From Salinarimonas soli (GTDB taxonomy: Bacteria > Pseudomonadota > Alphaproteobacteria > Rhizobiales > Beijerinckiaceae), in the NCBI RefSeq assembly GCF_008386575.1, contig NZ_VUOA01000028.1, forward strand, positions 1 through 64,000: a stretch of DNA of 64,000 bases, read 5' to 3'. The notes beneath the pieces are model-generated. The model saw only the letters and a list, made by a program, of their open reading frames with translations. It was not told the origin of the DNA and did not search any database. Below are positions 25,397 to 34,128 of the stretch, in pieces; the first letter of the stretch is position 1; every line of letters starts with the position of its first letter. The translations under genes were made by a program, and so were the position numbers.

Positions 25397-25465
25397 TCAG
25401 CGCTCCGCCGAGGGGCGGCCGGGACGGTGCCGGGGAACGCTCGTCCAGGGGTGCGGGGTGCTCAT
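25397..25465 (-). CDS. Possible 22-aa leader peptide upstream of the hydrolase
   Basis: ATG at 25465 is preceded by GGAGGACATC (a strong Shine-Dalgarno six nt upstream of it). The 22-codon frame begins MSTPHPWTSVPRHRPG and stops at 25397, four nt before the hydrolase ATG. By my count 20 of 22 codons end in G or C. The hydrolase ATG itself has no well-placed Shine-Dalgarno, so translational coupling is possible. The 25393-25614 gap contains nothing else obvious. Confidence 0.35.
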   Translation of the reverse strand: MSTPHPWTSVPRHRPGRPSAER

Positions 25466-25614
25466 GATGTCCTCCGGCGCTGCATGCGGCGCGGAGCTTT
25501 GCGGCGCCCGAGGCCGGAGGGCAAGCCCGCCCGTGAGGCCGGGGCGGTCCTTCGCCGCAGACCGGGCCGGCGGGCTCCCGTGTTACGTTGCGGCAACAAA
25601 CGGGGAGCCATGTC

Positions 25615-25881
25615 ATGAGCCATCATGCGGAGCTGCGGCGCGTGATCGAGGAGGGCGAGATCGCGACAGGTCTTGCGGCCCAGCGCTTCCTGCCGCGCTT
25701 CGCGCGCAAGCTCGCCCGTTACCGTGAATTGTGCGAAACCACGCGCAACCCCTTGGCACGCCGCTATTATGCCTGGCAGGTGGAGCGTTATGGACGCCTC
25801 GCCGCCGACGCCGAGCAGGACATCGCGCGGGCCCGTGACATCCGCTCCGCCCGCCACGGCGGCCTGCTCCCGCGCCGCTAA
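25615..25881 (+). CDS. Small basic helical protein of unknown function
   Basis: An 88-aa Arg/Ala-rich cytosolic protein with a helical pattern (MSHHAELRRVIEEGEIATGL, then LPRFARKLARYRELCE). There is GGGGAG about eight nt upstream of the ATG at 25615. The family is unrecognised. It is convergent with the racemase-family gene, separated by three bases. Confidence 0.65.
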   Translation: MSHHAELRRVIEEGEIATGLAAQRFLPRFARKLARYRELCETTRNPLARRYYAWQVERYGRLAADAEQDIARARDIRSARHGGLLPRR

Positions 25882-25884
25882 GTT

Positions 25885-26607
25885 TCATCCCAGCGCCCGG
25901 GTCAGGGCCTGCGACAGGCCGATCGCCTCCACGGGCGGCGCACGGCGGGCGACGGGGCCGGAGCGCGCGGCGGCGGCCCGGATCGTCGCCTCGACGGCCG
26001 TGCCGGTGGAGCAGAGCACGGGGACGGGCACGCGGTCCGCGATTCGCCCGGCGAGCCCAGCGAGCGCGGCGCCCCCGAGCACCACGGCACCGGCCCCCGC
26101 CGCGGCGGCGTCCCGGCAGGCGCGGGCCAGCATGTCGAGGGCGCCGTCCGGGTCGCGGGCGATCTCGCCGCCGGTGGGCGCCACCGTGTGGACGCCGCTC
26201 AGGCGGTCGGAGAGGCCGAGGGCGGCCACGAACTCGGTGAGCATCGGTCCCCAGAGCACGCCCCCCGTGACGATGGCGAAGCGGTCGGCCAGGCCGGCCG
26301 CGGCCTGGCACGACGCCTCCGCCATGCCCACCACCGGCACGGGCGACATCTCCTTGAGGGCGAGGAGCCCCGGATCGCCGAAGCAGGCGAGGCACACGGC
26401 ATCCTGATCGGCGCCGTGCTCGGCGAGCGCGTCGAGGGCGGCGTGCCCCGCCACGGCCGCGGCGGCGCGGCTCGAGATGTAGCGCGCGCCGAAACGCCCC
26501 GTGACGGCGTCGATCCTCACCCCGGGCGGAGCGAGCGCGCCGGCATGCGCCGCCACGAGATCCGTCACGGCGGGGGTGGTGTTCGGGTTGATGAGCAGAA
26601 TCCGCAT
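25885..26607 (-). CDS. Asp/Glu/hydantoin racemase family protein lacking the second catalytic Cys
   Basis: A 240-aa member of the aspartate/glutamate/hydantoin racemase superfamily. It begins MRILLINPNTTPAVTDLVA, as hydantoin racemases do, and retains the first catalytic cysteine (CLACFGDPGLLAL). At the second cysteine (usually LGCxGM) the sequence is VVLGGAALAGLAG, that is Gly-Ala. Two-base racemisation needs both cysteines, so the enzyme may be a one-cysteine lyase or isomerase, or inactive as a racemase. The start at 26607 gives the conserved N-terminus. No hydantoinase or carbamoylase genes are adjacent. Confidence 0.8.
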   Translation of the reverse strand: MRILLINPNTTPAVTDLVAAHAGALAPPGVRIDAVTGRFGARYISSRAAAAVAGHAALDALAEHGADQDAVCLACFGDPGLLALKEMSPVPVVGMAEASCQAAAGLADRFAIVTGGVLWGPMLTEFVAALGLSDRLSGVHTVAPTGGEIARDPDGALDMLARACRDAAAAGAGAVVLGGAALAGLAGRIADRVPVPVLCSTGTAVEATIRAAAARSGPVARRAPPVEAIGLSQALTRALG

Positions 26608-26780
26608 CGTCCTCGTCCCGTCGGCGCCCGCCTGCCTCTTTGGGGGCACCCTGCCTAAACCTTGCGCACACATGCCGTTACGGCAGTGAGGCGAAGCCCT
26701 GGGCCAGCCTCGATTGGCACGTCCGTTGCTCCGGGTCCTTGCAAGAACCGGGCGACGAGGTCGCCCACAGGGAGAGACCG

Positions 26781-28427
26781 ATGACCACCAGCCTCAAAGC
26801 CTTGACCCTCGCGCTCGCCCTCGGGACGGGCCTCGCGACCGCCGCCCTGGCCCAGGAGAAGACCCTACGGATCGGCATGACGGCCGCCGACATCCCCCGC
26901 ACCCTCGGGCAGCCCGACCAGGGCTTCGAAGGCAACCGCTTCACCGGCATCCCGATCTACGACGCTCTCACTCACTGGGACCTCTCCAAGGCCGACGCGC
27001 CCTCGATCCTGATCCCGGGCCTTGCCACCGAGTGGAAGGTGAACGACGCGGACAAGACGAAGTGGACCTTCCGCCTGCGGCCGGGCGTCAAGTTCCACGA
27101 CGGGTCGCCGGTCGATGCCGACGCGGTGGTCTGGAACGTCCAAAAGGTGCTCGACAAGCAGGCCCCGCATTTCGACGCGAGCCAGGTCGGCGTCACGGCC
27201 TCGCGCATGCCGACCCTGCGCTCCGCGAGCAAGATCGACGACATGACCGTCGAGCTCGTCACCTCCGAGCCCGACTCGTTCCTGCCCATCAACCTCACCA
27301 ACCTGTTCATGGCCTCGCCCAAGCACTGGGAGGCGAAGCTCGCCGCCGTGCCGGCCTCGGTGACCGACCCGGCCGAGCGCGCCAAGCAGGCCTGGACCGC
27401 CTTCGCATCCGATCCGTCGGGCTCGGGCCCCTTCCGCGTCACCCGCTTCGTGCCCCGCGAGCGGCTGGAGCTCGCCAAGAACCCCGCCTATTGGGACGAG
27501 GCGCGCCGGCCGAAGATCGACCGCGTGGTCATGCTGCCCCTGCCCGAGGCGAACGCCCGCACCGCCGCGCTGCTCGGCGGACAGGTCGACTGGATCGAGG
27601 CGCCCGCTCCCGATGCCGTGGCGCAGATCAAGAGCCGCGGCTTCGTCATGTACCAGAACGCCCAGCCGCACGTGTGGCCGTGGCAGCTCTCCTTCACCGA
27701 GGGCTCGCCCTGGCTCGACAAGCGCGTGCGCCAGGCCGCGAACCTGTGCATCAACCGCACGGAGATGAAGGAGCTGCTCGGTGGCCTCATGGCCGAGCCC
27801 AAGGGCACGGTGGGCCCCGGCCATCCCTGGTGGGGCAACCCGGGGTTCGACATCAAGTACGACCCGACCGGGGCGAAGAAGCTTATGCAGGAGGCGGGCT
27901 ACTCGGCCGCCAAGCCCCTGAAGGTGAAGGTCCAGACCTCCGCCTCGGGCTCGGGCCAGATGCAGCCCATCCCCATGAACGAGTACGCCCAGCAGGCGCT
28001 CAAGGACTGCTTCTTCGACGTCGAGCTCGACGTGATCGAGTGGAACACCCTGTTCACGAACTGGCGCCAGGGCGCCAAGGATCCGAGCGCGCGCGGCGCC
28101 AACGCCATCAACGTGTCCTTCGCGGCCATGGACCCGTTCTTCGCCATGGTGCGCTTCACCTCGACGAAGACCTTCCCGCCGGTGTCCAACAACTGGGGCT
28201 ATTTCGGCAACGCGGAGTTCGACGAGCTCATCGCCTCCGCGCGCACGAGCTTCGAGGACAAGGCTCGCGACGAGGCGCTGGCGAAGCTCCACGCCCGCAT
28301 CGTCGAGGAGGCCCCCTTCGTGTGGATTGCGCACGACGTCGGCCCGCGCGCCATGTCGCCGAAGGTGAAGGGCGTCGTCCAGCCCCGCAGCTGGTTCATC
28401 GACATCGCGACGATGTCGATGGAGTGA
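26781..28427 (+). CDS. ABC-type peptide/dipeptide substrate-binding protein (SBP_bac_5)
   Basis: Periplasmic solute-binding protein of the DppA/OppA class, 548 aa. It has a Sec signal (TSLKALTLALALGTGLATAALA), then the SBP_bac_5 fold with FHDGSPVDADAVVWN and LPEANARTAALLGGQVDWI. The ligand is not predictable: peptides, opines, nickel or glutathione are all possible. GGGAGAG at 26770-26776 supports the ATG. It heads a full ABC operon (permeases at 28654 and 29612, ATPases at 30508 and 31565) and has a paralogue at 36120-37733. Confidence 0.92.
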   Translation: MTTSLKALTLALALGTGLATAALAQEKTLRIGMTAADIPRTLGQPDQGFEGNRFTGIPIYDALTHWDLSKADAPSILIPGLATEWKVNDADKTKWTFRLRPGVKFHDGSPVDADAVVWNVQKVLDKQAPHFDASQVGVTASRMPTLRSASKIDDMTVELVTSEPDSFLPINLTNLFMASPKHWEAKLAAVPASVTDPAERAKQAWTAFASDPSGSGPFRVTRFVPRERLELAKNPAYWDEARRPKIDRVVMLPLPEANARTAALLGGQVDWIEAPAPDAVAQIKSRGFVMYQNAQPHVWPWQLSFTEGSPWLDKRVRQAANLCINRTEMKELLGGLMAEPKGTVGPGHPWWGNPGFDIKYDPTGAKKLMQEAGYSAAKPLKVKVQTSASGSGQMQPIPMNEYAQQALKDCFFDVELDVIEWNTLFTNWRQGAKDPSARGANAINVSFAAMDPFFAMVRFTSTKTFPPVSNNWGYFGNAEFDELIASARTSFEDKARDEALAKLHARIVEEAPFVWIAHDVGPRAMSPKVKGVVQPRSWFIDIATMSME

Positions 28428-28432
28428 GGTAA

Positions 28433-28631
28433 CACCTCTCCCCGCCGGGCGGGGAGAGGGCTTCGCCGGCGGAACGGCGGGCGAAGCAAGCGAGCTGAAG
28501 GCGAGCGGGGATGAGGGGGTCTGGAGGGTCGAGCTCCTCCGTCCACGCCCCCTGACCTTCGGGCTGCCGCCCTCGCCTCAAGCCCCGGCGAGGGGGCTTT
28601 CGGCCCTCTCCCCGCGCGGCGGGGAGAGGTG
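28433..28631. repeat. Inverted repeat between the SBP and permease genes
   Basis: CACCTCTCCCCGCC at 28433 and GGCGGGGAGAGGTG ending at 28631 are exact 14-bp inverted arms. Each also forms its own local hairpin (CCCCGCCGGGCGGGG and CCCCGCGCGGCGGGG). A strong stem-loop after a binding-protein gene often lets the SBP mRNA accumulate above the downstream permease mRNA. The element is not coding. Confidence 0.65.
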
Positions 28632-28653
28632 AACGCATTCCCAACGGTGTTCC

Positions 28654-29607
28654 ATGCTCGCCTACCTCGCCCGCCGCGTCCTCTATACCCTGCCCATCCT
28701 TCTCGGGGTGTCGCTCGTCTGCTTCGCCCTGGTGCACATCGCGCCGGGCGATCCCTTGAGCTCGGTCCTGCCGCCGGACGCCTCGGCGGACCTCCAGCGG
28801 CAGCTGCGGACGCTCTACGGGTTCGACCGCTCCTACCCGGAGCAGTTCGCGATCTGGATCGGGCGTGCCCTCCAGGGCGATCTCGGCGCGTCGATCGCGT
28901 CGGGGCGGCCGGTCGCGACGGAGGTGATGCGGGCGGTGGTCAACACGCTCCGCCTCGCGGTGCTCGCCACCGCCATCGGCTTCTTCTTAGGGGGCCTGTT
29001 CGGGTTCGTGGCGGGCTATTTCCGCAACTCCGTGGTGGACAAGCTCGCCTCCATGCTCGCGGTGCTGGGGGTCAGCGTGCCCCATTACTGGCTCGGCATG
29101 GTGCTCGTGATCGTCTTCTCGTCGCAGCTCGGCTGGCTCCCCGCCACGGGCGCCGGCCCCGGCGGCTCGTCGGACTGGGCCTGGGACTGGGCGCACGTGC
29201 AGCACATGGTCCTGCCCGCCGTCACCATGTCGGTGATCCCCATGGGGATCGTCGCCCGCACGGTGCGGGCGCTCGTGGCCGACATCCTCTCGCAGGACTT
29301 CATCACCGGCCTCAAGGCCAAGGGGCTGACGGGCTTCGGCGTGTTCCGCCACGTGGTGAAGAACGCCGCCCCCACGGCGCTCGCCGTCATGGGCCTCCAG
29401 CTCGGCTACCTGCTCGGCGGCTCGATCCTCATCGAGACGGTGTTCTCGTGGCCCGGCACGGGCTTCCTCCTGAACTCGGCGATCTTCCAGCGCGACCTGC
29501 CGCTCCTCCAGGGCACGATCCTGGTGCTCGCCCTGTTCTTCGTCGTGCTCAACGTCGTGGTCGACGTGATCCAGAGCCTTCTCGATCCTCGCGTCCAGCG
29601 GAGCTGA
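28654..29607 (+). CDS. ABC transporter permease, DppB type
   Basis: Inner-membrane permease, 317 aa. It has the DppB/OppB N-terminus (RRVLYTLPILLGVSLVCFAL, HIAPGDPL), the EAA-like ATPase contact region around TGLKAKGLTGFGVFRHVVKN, and about six membrane segments. It pairs with the permease that starts at 29612, and with the SBP at 26781 and the two ATPases downstream. Confidence 0.93.
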   Translation: MLAYLARRVLYTLPILLGVSLVCFALVHIAPGDPLSSVLPPDASADLQRQLRTLYGFDRSYPEQFAIWIGRALQGDLGASIASGRPVATEVMRAVVNTLRLAVLATAIGFFLGGLFGFVAGYFRNSVVDKLASMLAVLGVSVPHYWLGMVLVIVFSSQLGWLPATGAGPGGSSDWAWDWAHVQHMVLPAVTMSVIPMGIVARTVRALVADILSQDFITGLKAKGLTGFGVFRHVVKNAAPTALAVMGLQLGYLLGGSILIETVFSWPGTGFLLNSAIFQRDLPLLQGTILVLALFFVVLNVVVDVIQSLLDPRVQRS

Positions 29608-29611
29608 CCCC

Positions 29612-30511
29612 ATGAGCGCCGCCCTCGAGGGGAGCCCCGCCCTCCCCGTCCCCGCCGCCGCGCCGTCTCAGGCCACGGGCTACTGGACCTCCGTGTGGCG
29701 CCGCCTGCGCCGCGATCCCGTCGCCATGGGCGCCGCCATCGTGCTGCTCCTGTTCGTCCTCGCCGCGATCCTCGCGCCATACATCGCGCCCGCCGATCCC
29801 TACCGCTCCTCCATGCTGCGGCGCCTGCGGCCGATCGGGACGGCGGGCTATCCGCTGGGCACGGACGAGCTCGGGCGCGACATGCTCTCGCGCCTCATCT
29901 TCGGCGCGCGCTACTCGCTCCTCATGGGCATCACCCCCGTGGCGCTCGCCTTCGGCATCGGGGGCACGATCGGCATCGTGGCAGGCTTCGCGGGCGGGCG
30001 CGTCAACACCGCGATGATGCGCACCATCGACATCTTCTACGCCTTCCCCTCGGTGCTCCTGGCGGTGGCCCTGTCGGGGGCGCTCGGCGCGGGCTTCGGC
30101 AACGCGCTTCTCTCGCTCACCATCGTGTTCATCCCGCCCATCGCCCGCATCGCCGAGTCCGTGACCACGCAGGTTCGCTCTCGCGATTATGTCGAGGCGG
30201 CCCGGGCCTCGGGGGCGGGCGCGCTCACGCTCCTGCGCGTCCACGTGCTCGGCAACGTGCTGGGGCCCATCTTCGTCTATTCGACGAGCCTCATCAGCGT
30301 CTCGATGATCCTCGCCTCCGGCCTCTCGTTCCTCGGCCTCGGCGTGCGCCCGCCCGAGCCCGAATGGGGCCTCATGCTCAACACGCTGCGCACGGCGATC
30401 TACGTCCAGCCCTGGGTGGCGGCCCTGCCCGGCCTCATGATCTTCATCGTGTCGATCTCCTTCAACCTCCTCTCCGACGGCCTGCGCTCGGCCATGGACG
30501 TGAAGCAATGA
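29612..30511 (+). CDS. ABC transporter permease, DppC type
   Basis: A 299-aa permease of the OppC/DppC family: an N-terminal RLRRDPVAMGAAIVLL segment, LGTDELGRDMLSRLIFGAR, and the EAA motif region around EAARASGAGALTLLRVHVLG. About six membrane segments, with an N-terminal Pro/Ala-rich extension before the first. Four nt after the DppB-type gene; overlaps the ATPase gene by four bases (ATGA). Confidence 0.93.
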   Translation: MSAALEGSPALPVPAAAPSQATGYWTSVWRRLRRDPVAMGAAIVLLLFVLAAILAPYIAPADPYRSSMLRRLRPIGTAGYPLGTDELGRDMLSRLIFGARYSLLMGITPVALAFGIGGTIGIVAGFAGGRVNTAMMRTIDIFYAFPSVLLAVALSGALGAGFGNALLSLTIVFIPPIARIAESVTTQVRSRDYVEAARASGAGALTLLRVHVLGNVLGPIFVYSTSLISVSMILASGLSFLGLGVRPPEPEWGLMLNTLRTAIYVQPWVAALPGLMIFIVSISFNLLSDGLRSAMDVKQ

Positions 30512-31572
30512 GCACCCTCTCGATCCCGGCCACCCTGCACGAGGATCGCGGCGGGCCGGGGCAGCCGCTCCTCACCGTGCGCGACCTCTCCAAGGGCTTC
30601 TCCGTCAAGGGAGGCCTGTTCGGCCGGGGCGCCGGCCGGGTCCGCGCCGTCGACCGGGTGAGCTTCGACGTGCTGAAGGGCGAGACCCTGGGCGTCGTCG
30701 GCGAGTCCGGCTGCGGCAAGTCCACGACGGCGCGGGTCCTCATGGGGCTCCTCGACGGCGACGCGGGCGAGATCCTGTTCGACGGCGAGGGCGTGGGCTC
30801 GCGGGCGCTGCCCCTGCGCGCCTATCGCCGCCAGGTCCAGATGGTGTTCCAGGACTCCTATTCCTCCCTGAACCCGCGCCTCACCGTCGAGGCCTCGATC
30901 GCCTTCGGACCCGGGGTGCACGGCGTCCCGAAGCGCGAGGCGATCGCCCGCGCCCGCTCGCTGCTCGCCCGTGTCGGCCTCGAGCCCGCGCGCTTCGCCG
31001 ATCGCTATCCGCACGAGCTCTCCGGCGGCCAGCGCCAGCGGGTGAACATCGCCCGCGCCCTGGCGCTGGAGCCCCGCCTCGTGATCCTCGACGAGGCGGT
31101 GTCGGCCCTCGACAAGTCGGTGGAGGCACAGGTGCTGAACCTACTCCTCGACCTCAAGGAGGAGTTCGGCCTGACCTATGTCTTCATCAGCCACGACCTC
31201 AACGTGGTCCGCTTCATCTCGGACCGGGTGATGGTGATGTATCTCGGCCAGGTCGCCGAGATCGGCGAGACGGAGGCCTTGTTCGAGCGTCCGCGGCACC
31301 CCTACACGGCGGCCCTTCTCTCCTCCATGCCCTCCCTCGACCCGGACGCCCGCACCATGGAGGCGCCGCTGGCGGGCGATCCGCCGAGCCCCATCGACCC
31401 GCCCCCAGGCTGCCGCTTCCATACCCGCTGCACGTTCGCCGAAGAGGTGTGCAGCGCCCGCGAGCCGGCGCTCTTCGAGATGTCCGCGAAGCACCGCGCC
31501 GCCTGCCTCATGCTGCCGCCGGGCTCCGGCCATTCCCGCGCGCCCGCCACCCCGGAGGCGGCCCATGTCTGA
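30508..31572 (+). CDS. ABC transporter ATP-binding protein, OppF/DppF type
   Basis: A 354-aa ATPase. Walker A GESGCGKST, Q-loop QMVFQDSYSSLNPRL, signature LSGGQRQRVNIARAL, Walker B LVILDEAVSAL and switch His (ISHDLNVV) are intact. The oligopeptide-type C-terminal extension (PPPGCRFHTRCTFAEEVC, with Cys residues) is present. With the OppD-type gene it powers this importer. Its last eight bases overlap the next ATPase gene. Confidence 0.94.
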   Translation: MSTLSIPATLHEDRGGPGQPLLTVRDLSKGFSVKGGLFGRGAGRVRAVDRVSFDVLKGETLGVVGESGCGKSTTARVLMGLLDGDAGEILFDGEGVGSRALPLRAYRRQVQMVFQDSYSSLNPRLTVEASIAFGPGVHGVPKREAIARARSLLARVGLEPARFADRYPHELSGGQRQRVNIARALALEPRLVILDEAVSALDKSVEAQVLNLLLDLKEEFGLTYVFISHDLNVVRFISDRVMVMYLGQVAEIGETEALFERPRHPYTAALLSSMPSLDPDARTMEAPLAGDPPSPIDPPPGCRFHTRCTFAEEVCSAREPALFEMSAKHRAACLMLPPGSGHSRAPATPEAAHV

Positions 31573-32566
31573 CGCCCTCGTCGAGGTCCGCGACCTCAAG
31601 GTGACGTTCATGGGCGGCGCGAGGCCCGTGCGCGCGGTGGACGGCGTCGACCTCACGCTGGCGCGCGGCGAGGTGATGGCGCTCATCGGCGAGTCCGGGT
31701 CCGGCAAGTCCGTGACCCTGCGCCAGCTCATGCGCCTCAACCCGGAGCGCAAGACGCACGTGGAGGGCTCGATCCGGGTCGCCGGCGAGGACGTGATGGG
31801 GCTCTCCTCCGCGCGGCTGACCCATTATCGCGGGGCCGAGGCCGCGATGATCTTCCAGGAGCCGCTGCTTGCCCTCGACCCGGTCTACACGGTCGGCGCC
31901 CAGATCACGGAGGCGATCCGGCGCCACGAGCGCGTCTCGAAGGCGGATGCGCGCGCCCGGGCGCTCGCCCTCTTCGAGCGGGTCCGCATCCCCTCGCCCG
32001 AGCGCCGCCTCGACGCCTATCCGCACGAGATGTCGGGCGGCATGCGCCAGCGGGCGATGATCGCGCTGGCGCTCGCCTGCCGGCCGAAGCTCCTGCTCGC
32101 CGACGAGCCGACGACCGCGCTCGACGCCACGGTCCAGATCCAGATCCTCTTGCTGCTGCGCGAGCTCCAGCGCGATCTCGGCCTCTCCATCGTGTTCGTG
32201 ACCCACGATCTCGGCGCGGCGGTCGAGGTCGCGGACCGGATCGCGGTGATGTATGCCGGCCGCATCGTCGAGGAGGGCACGGCCCGCGACCTCATCCGCA
32301 CCCCGCGCCATCCCTACACGATCGGCCTCCTGAAAAGCCGCGCCCACGGCGCCCTGTCCAAGGGCAGCCGCCTGGAGGCCATCCCCGGCTCCCCGCCCGA
32401 CCTCGCGAACCTCCCTCCGGGCTGCGCCTTCGCTCCCCGCTGCCCCCTCGCCGCGGACGCCTGCCGCGCCGCCGCGCCGCCCGCCCTGGATGTCGGCCCC
32501 GGCCACCGCGCGCGCTGCATCAGGACGGAGGACGCGGCGGGGCTGCTCATGACGCAGGCCGCCTGA
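31565..32566 (+). CDS. ABC transporter ATP-binding protein, OppD/DppD type
   Basis: A 333-aa ATPase with Walker [10 protein letters not shown], signature [15 protein letters not shown], Walker [13 protein letters not shown] and switch His (VTHDLGAAV). The C-terminal Cys-containing oligopeptide extension ([18 protein letters not shown]) is present. The ATG at 31565 lies eight bases inside the previous gene. Last gene of the operon. Confidence 0.94.
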   Translation: MSDALVEVRDLKVTFMGGARPVRAVDGVDLTLARGEVMALIGESGSGKSVTLRQLMRLNPERKTHVEGSIRVAGEDVMGLSSARLTHYRGAEAAMIFQEPLLALDPVYTVGAQITEAIRRHERVSKADARARALALFERVRIPSPERRLDAYPHEMSGGMRQRAMIALALACRPKLLLADEPTTALDATVQIQILLLLRELQRDLGLSIVFVTHDLGAAVEVADRIAVMYAGRIVEEGTARDLIRTPRHPYTIGLLKSRAHGALSKGSRLEAIPGSPPDLANLPPGCAFAPRCPLAADACRAAAPPALDVGPGHRARCIRTEDAAGLLMTQAA

Positions 32567-32567
32567 C

Positions 32568-32725
32568 TCCCCTCCCCCTTGTGGGGAGGGGCTGGGGGTG
32601 GGGGTCGCAAAGTCGGAGCGGGCGGTGAGGTGGGGAGCGCGCAGGTCCGTACAGCTCAATCCTGTGACGGCATGATCTCGCGTCCCGACCCCCACCCCTA
32701 ACCCCTCCCCGCAAGGGGGAGGGGG
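32568..32725. repeat. Inverted hairpin repeat downstream of the ABC operon
   Basis: CCCCTCCCCCTTGTGGGGAGGGG near 32570 (read in parts) is mirrored by CCCCTCCCCGCAAGGGGGAGGGG near 32702. The shared flank GGGGGTCG / CGACCCCC makes one larger inverted repeat. No T-run, so not a typical terminator, but it may end the operon. The rest of 32567-32898 has a weak TATACC (32833-32838) and is otherwise featureless. Confidence 0.6.
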
Positions 32726-32898
32726 ATCGGCCTTCCCGGCCAATACACACCATCCCCGAAACGAAGCATTCACCCCGTCCGCAAAGACCCGGGAACCTAA
32801 ACCCCGTACACTCGATGTAGATCATTCCCCCCTATACCGTTGAGACATGTCGCTGCGGCCGGTCCGGTGCGGCGATCCGAGTAGTCGAGACGGCGCCG

Positions 32899-34128
32899 AT
32901 GTTCCTCAATTCGCGACCCACCCGCTCCCTCGTCGGCGTCCTGCTGTTCGGCGTGGCCGTCCTGGCGCTCCTGCCGGGCATGAAGGGCTATACGAGCCTC
33001 GACGGCACCGTGAACGCCCGCGTCGCCGTGGTGAGCGCGCCCATCGACGGCACGATCCAGTTCACGCCCGCCAAGGTCGGCACGCCCGTGGCGGACGGGC
33101 AGGCGCTGGTGTCCATCCGCAACGACCGCGTCAACCGCGCCGTCCTCGCCTCCCTCGCCGCGGAGGCGAGGACGGCCGGGGAGCGGGCCGACGCCCTCGT
33201 GCGCGAGCGCGACGAGCTCGTCCGGCTGCGCGCCACCCTCGGCGAGCGGCTCGAGGCCTACCAGGCCGCGACGGTCGAGACCCTGGAGCGCGAGGTCACC
33301 ATCCTGCGTCGCCGGATCGAGGTGTCGCGGGCTCAGGAGATCGCGGCGCAGTCCGAGTTCACCCGGCGCCAGACGCTCGGCGGCTCGGGGATCGTGTCGG
33401 CAAGCGCCGTGGAGCAGGCGCGCGCCGCCGAAATCACCTCCACGGGGCAGATCGACGTGACCCGCCTCCAGATCGAGCAGCTCGAATACAAGCTCGCGGC
33501 GGTGCGCCGGGGCGTGTTCGTCGGCGACGGCCAGAACGACGTGCCCTATTCCCGCCAGCGCGGGGACGAGGTGAGCGTGCGCATCGCCGACATCGACACC
33601 CGCATCGCCGAGAACCTCACCCGCGCGGCGCAGATCGAGGAGCAGCGCCGGGAGGAGGACGCCCGCGTGCGCAGCCTCACGGCGGCCGTGCTCTCGTCGT
33701 CCTTCACGGGCGTGGTGTGGCGCAACAACGTGGTGAGCGGCTCGAACGTGGTGCTCGGCAACGAGCTCGTGCGCCTCCTCGATTGCCGCGACCTCTTCGT
33801 CGACATCCTCCTGCCCGAGGTCGATTACGACGAGATCTATCCCGGCCGCGCGGCCGAGGTTCGCCTGCTCGGGCGGTCCGCCACGGTTCCGGCGGAGGTT
33901 CTCTCCGTGCGCGGCAGCGCCGCCGCAACCGAGGAGGTCACCCTCGCCGCCGTCCCGCCCGCCGCCAAGGGCCGCAGCGCCCGCATCCGGCTCGCGCTGC
34001 ACCAGTCGGACCTCAACACAGATTTCGGCAATCATTGCCAGGTCGGCCGCTCCGTCCAGGTGCGCTTCGAGAGCCGCAGCCTCCCCCTCCGGCGCTGGAT
34101 GAGCAGCCTGTGGTTCAGCATCTCGTAA
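32899..34128 (+). CDS. HlyD-like periplasmic adaptor paired with a glycosyltransferase
   Basis: A 409-aa HlyD-family protein. A single N-terminal membrane segment (residues about 10-27) leads to a lipoyl-like half (VVSAPIDGTIQFTPAKVGTP), a long coiled coil (about 80-255, with LEREVTILRRRIEVSRAQE) and the second lipoyl half plus beta-barrel (FTGVVWRNNVVSGSNV, LPEVDYDEIYPGRAAEV). In this position it could bridge the glycosyltransferase to an outer-membrane exit. The start at 32899 is the first Met of a short hydrophilic lead. Its last 19 bases overlap the glycosyltransferase gene, so the two are coupled. No outer-membrane TolC or ABC exporter is adjacent. Confidence 0.85.
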   Translation: MFLNSRPTRSLVGVLLFGVAVLALLPGMKGYTSLDGTVNARVAVVSAPIDGTIQFTPAKVGTPVADGQALVSIRNDRVNRAVLASLAAEARTAGERADALVRERDELVRLRATLGERLEAYQAATVETLEREVTILRRRIEVSRAQEIAAQSEFTRRQTLGGSGIVSASAVEQARAAEITSTGQIDVTRLQIEQLEYKLAAVRRGVFVGDGQNDVPYSRQRGDEVSVRIADIDTRIAENLTRAAQIEEQRREEDARVRSLTAAVLSSSFTGVVWRNNVVSGSNVVLGNELVRLLDCRDLFVDILLPEVDYDEIYPGRAAEVRLLGRSATVPAEVLSVRGSAAATEEVTLAAVPPAAKGRSARIRLALHQSDLNTDFGNHCQVGRSVQVRFESRSLPLRRWMSSLWFSIS

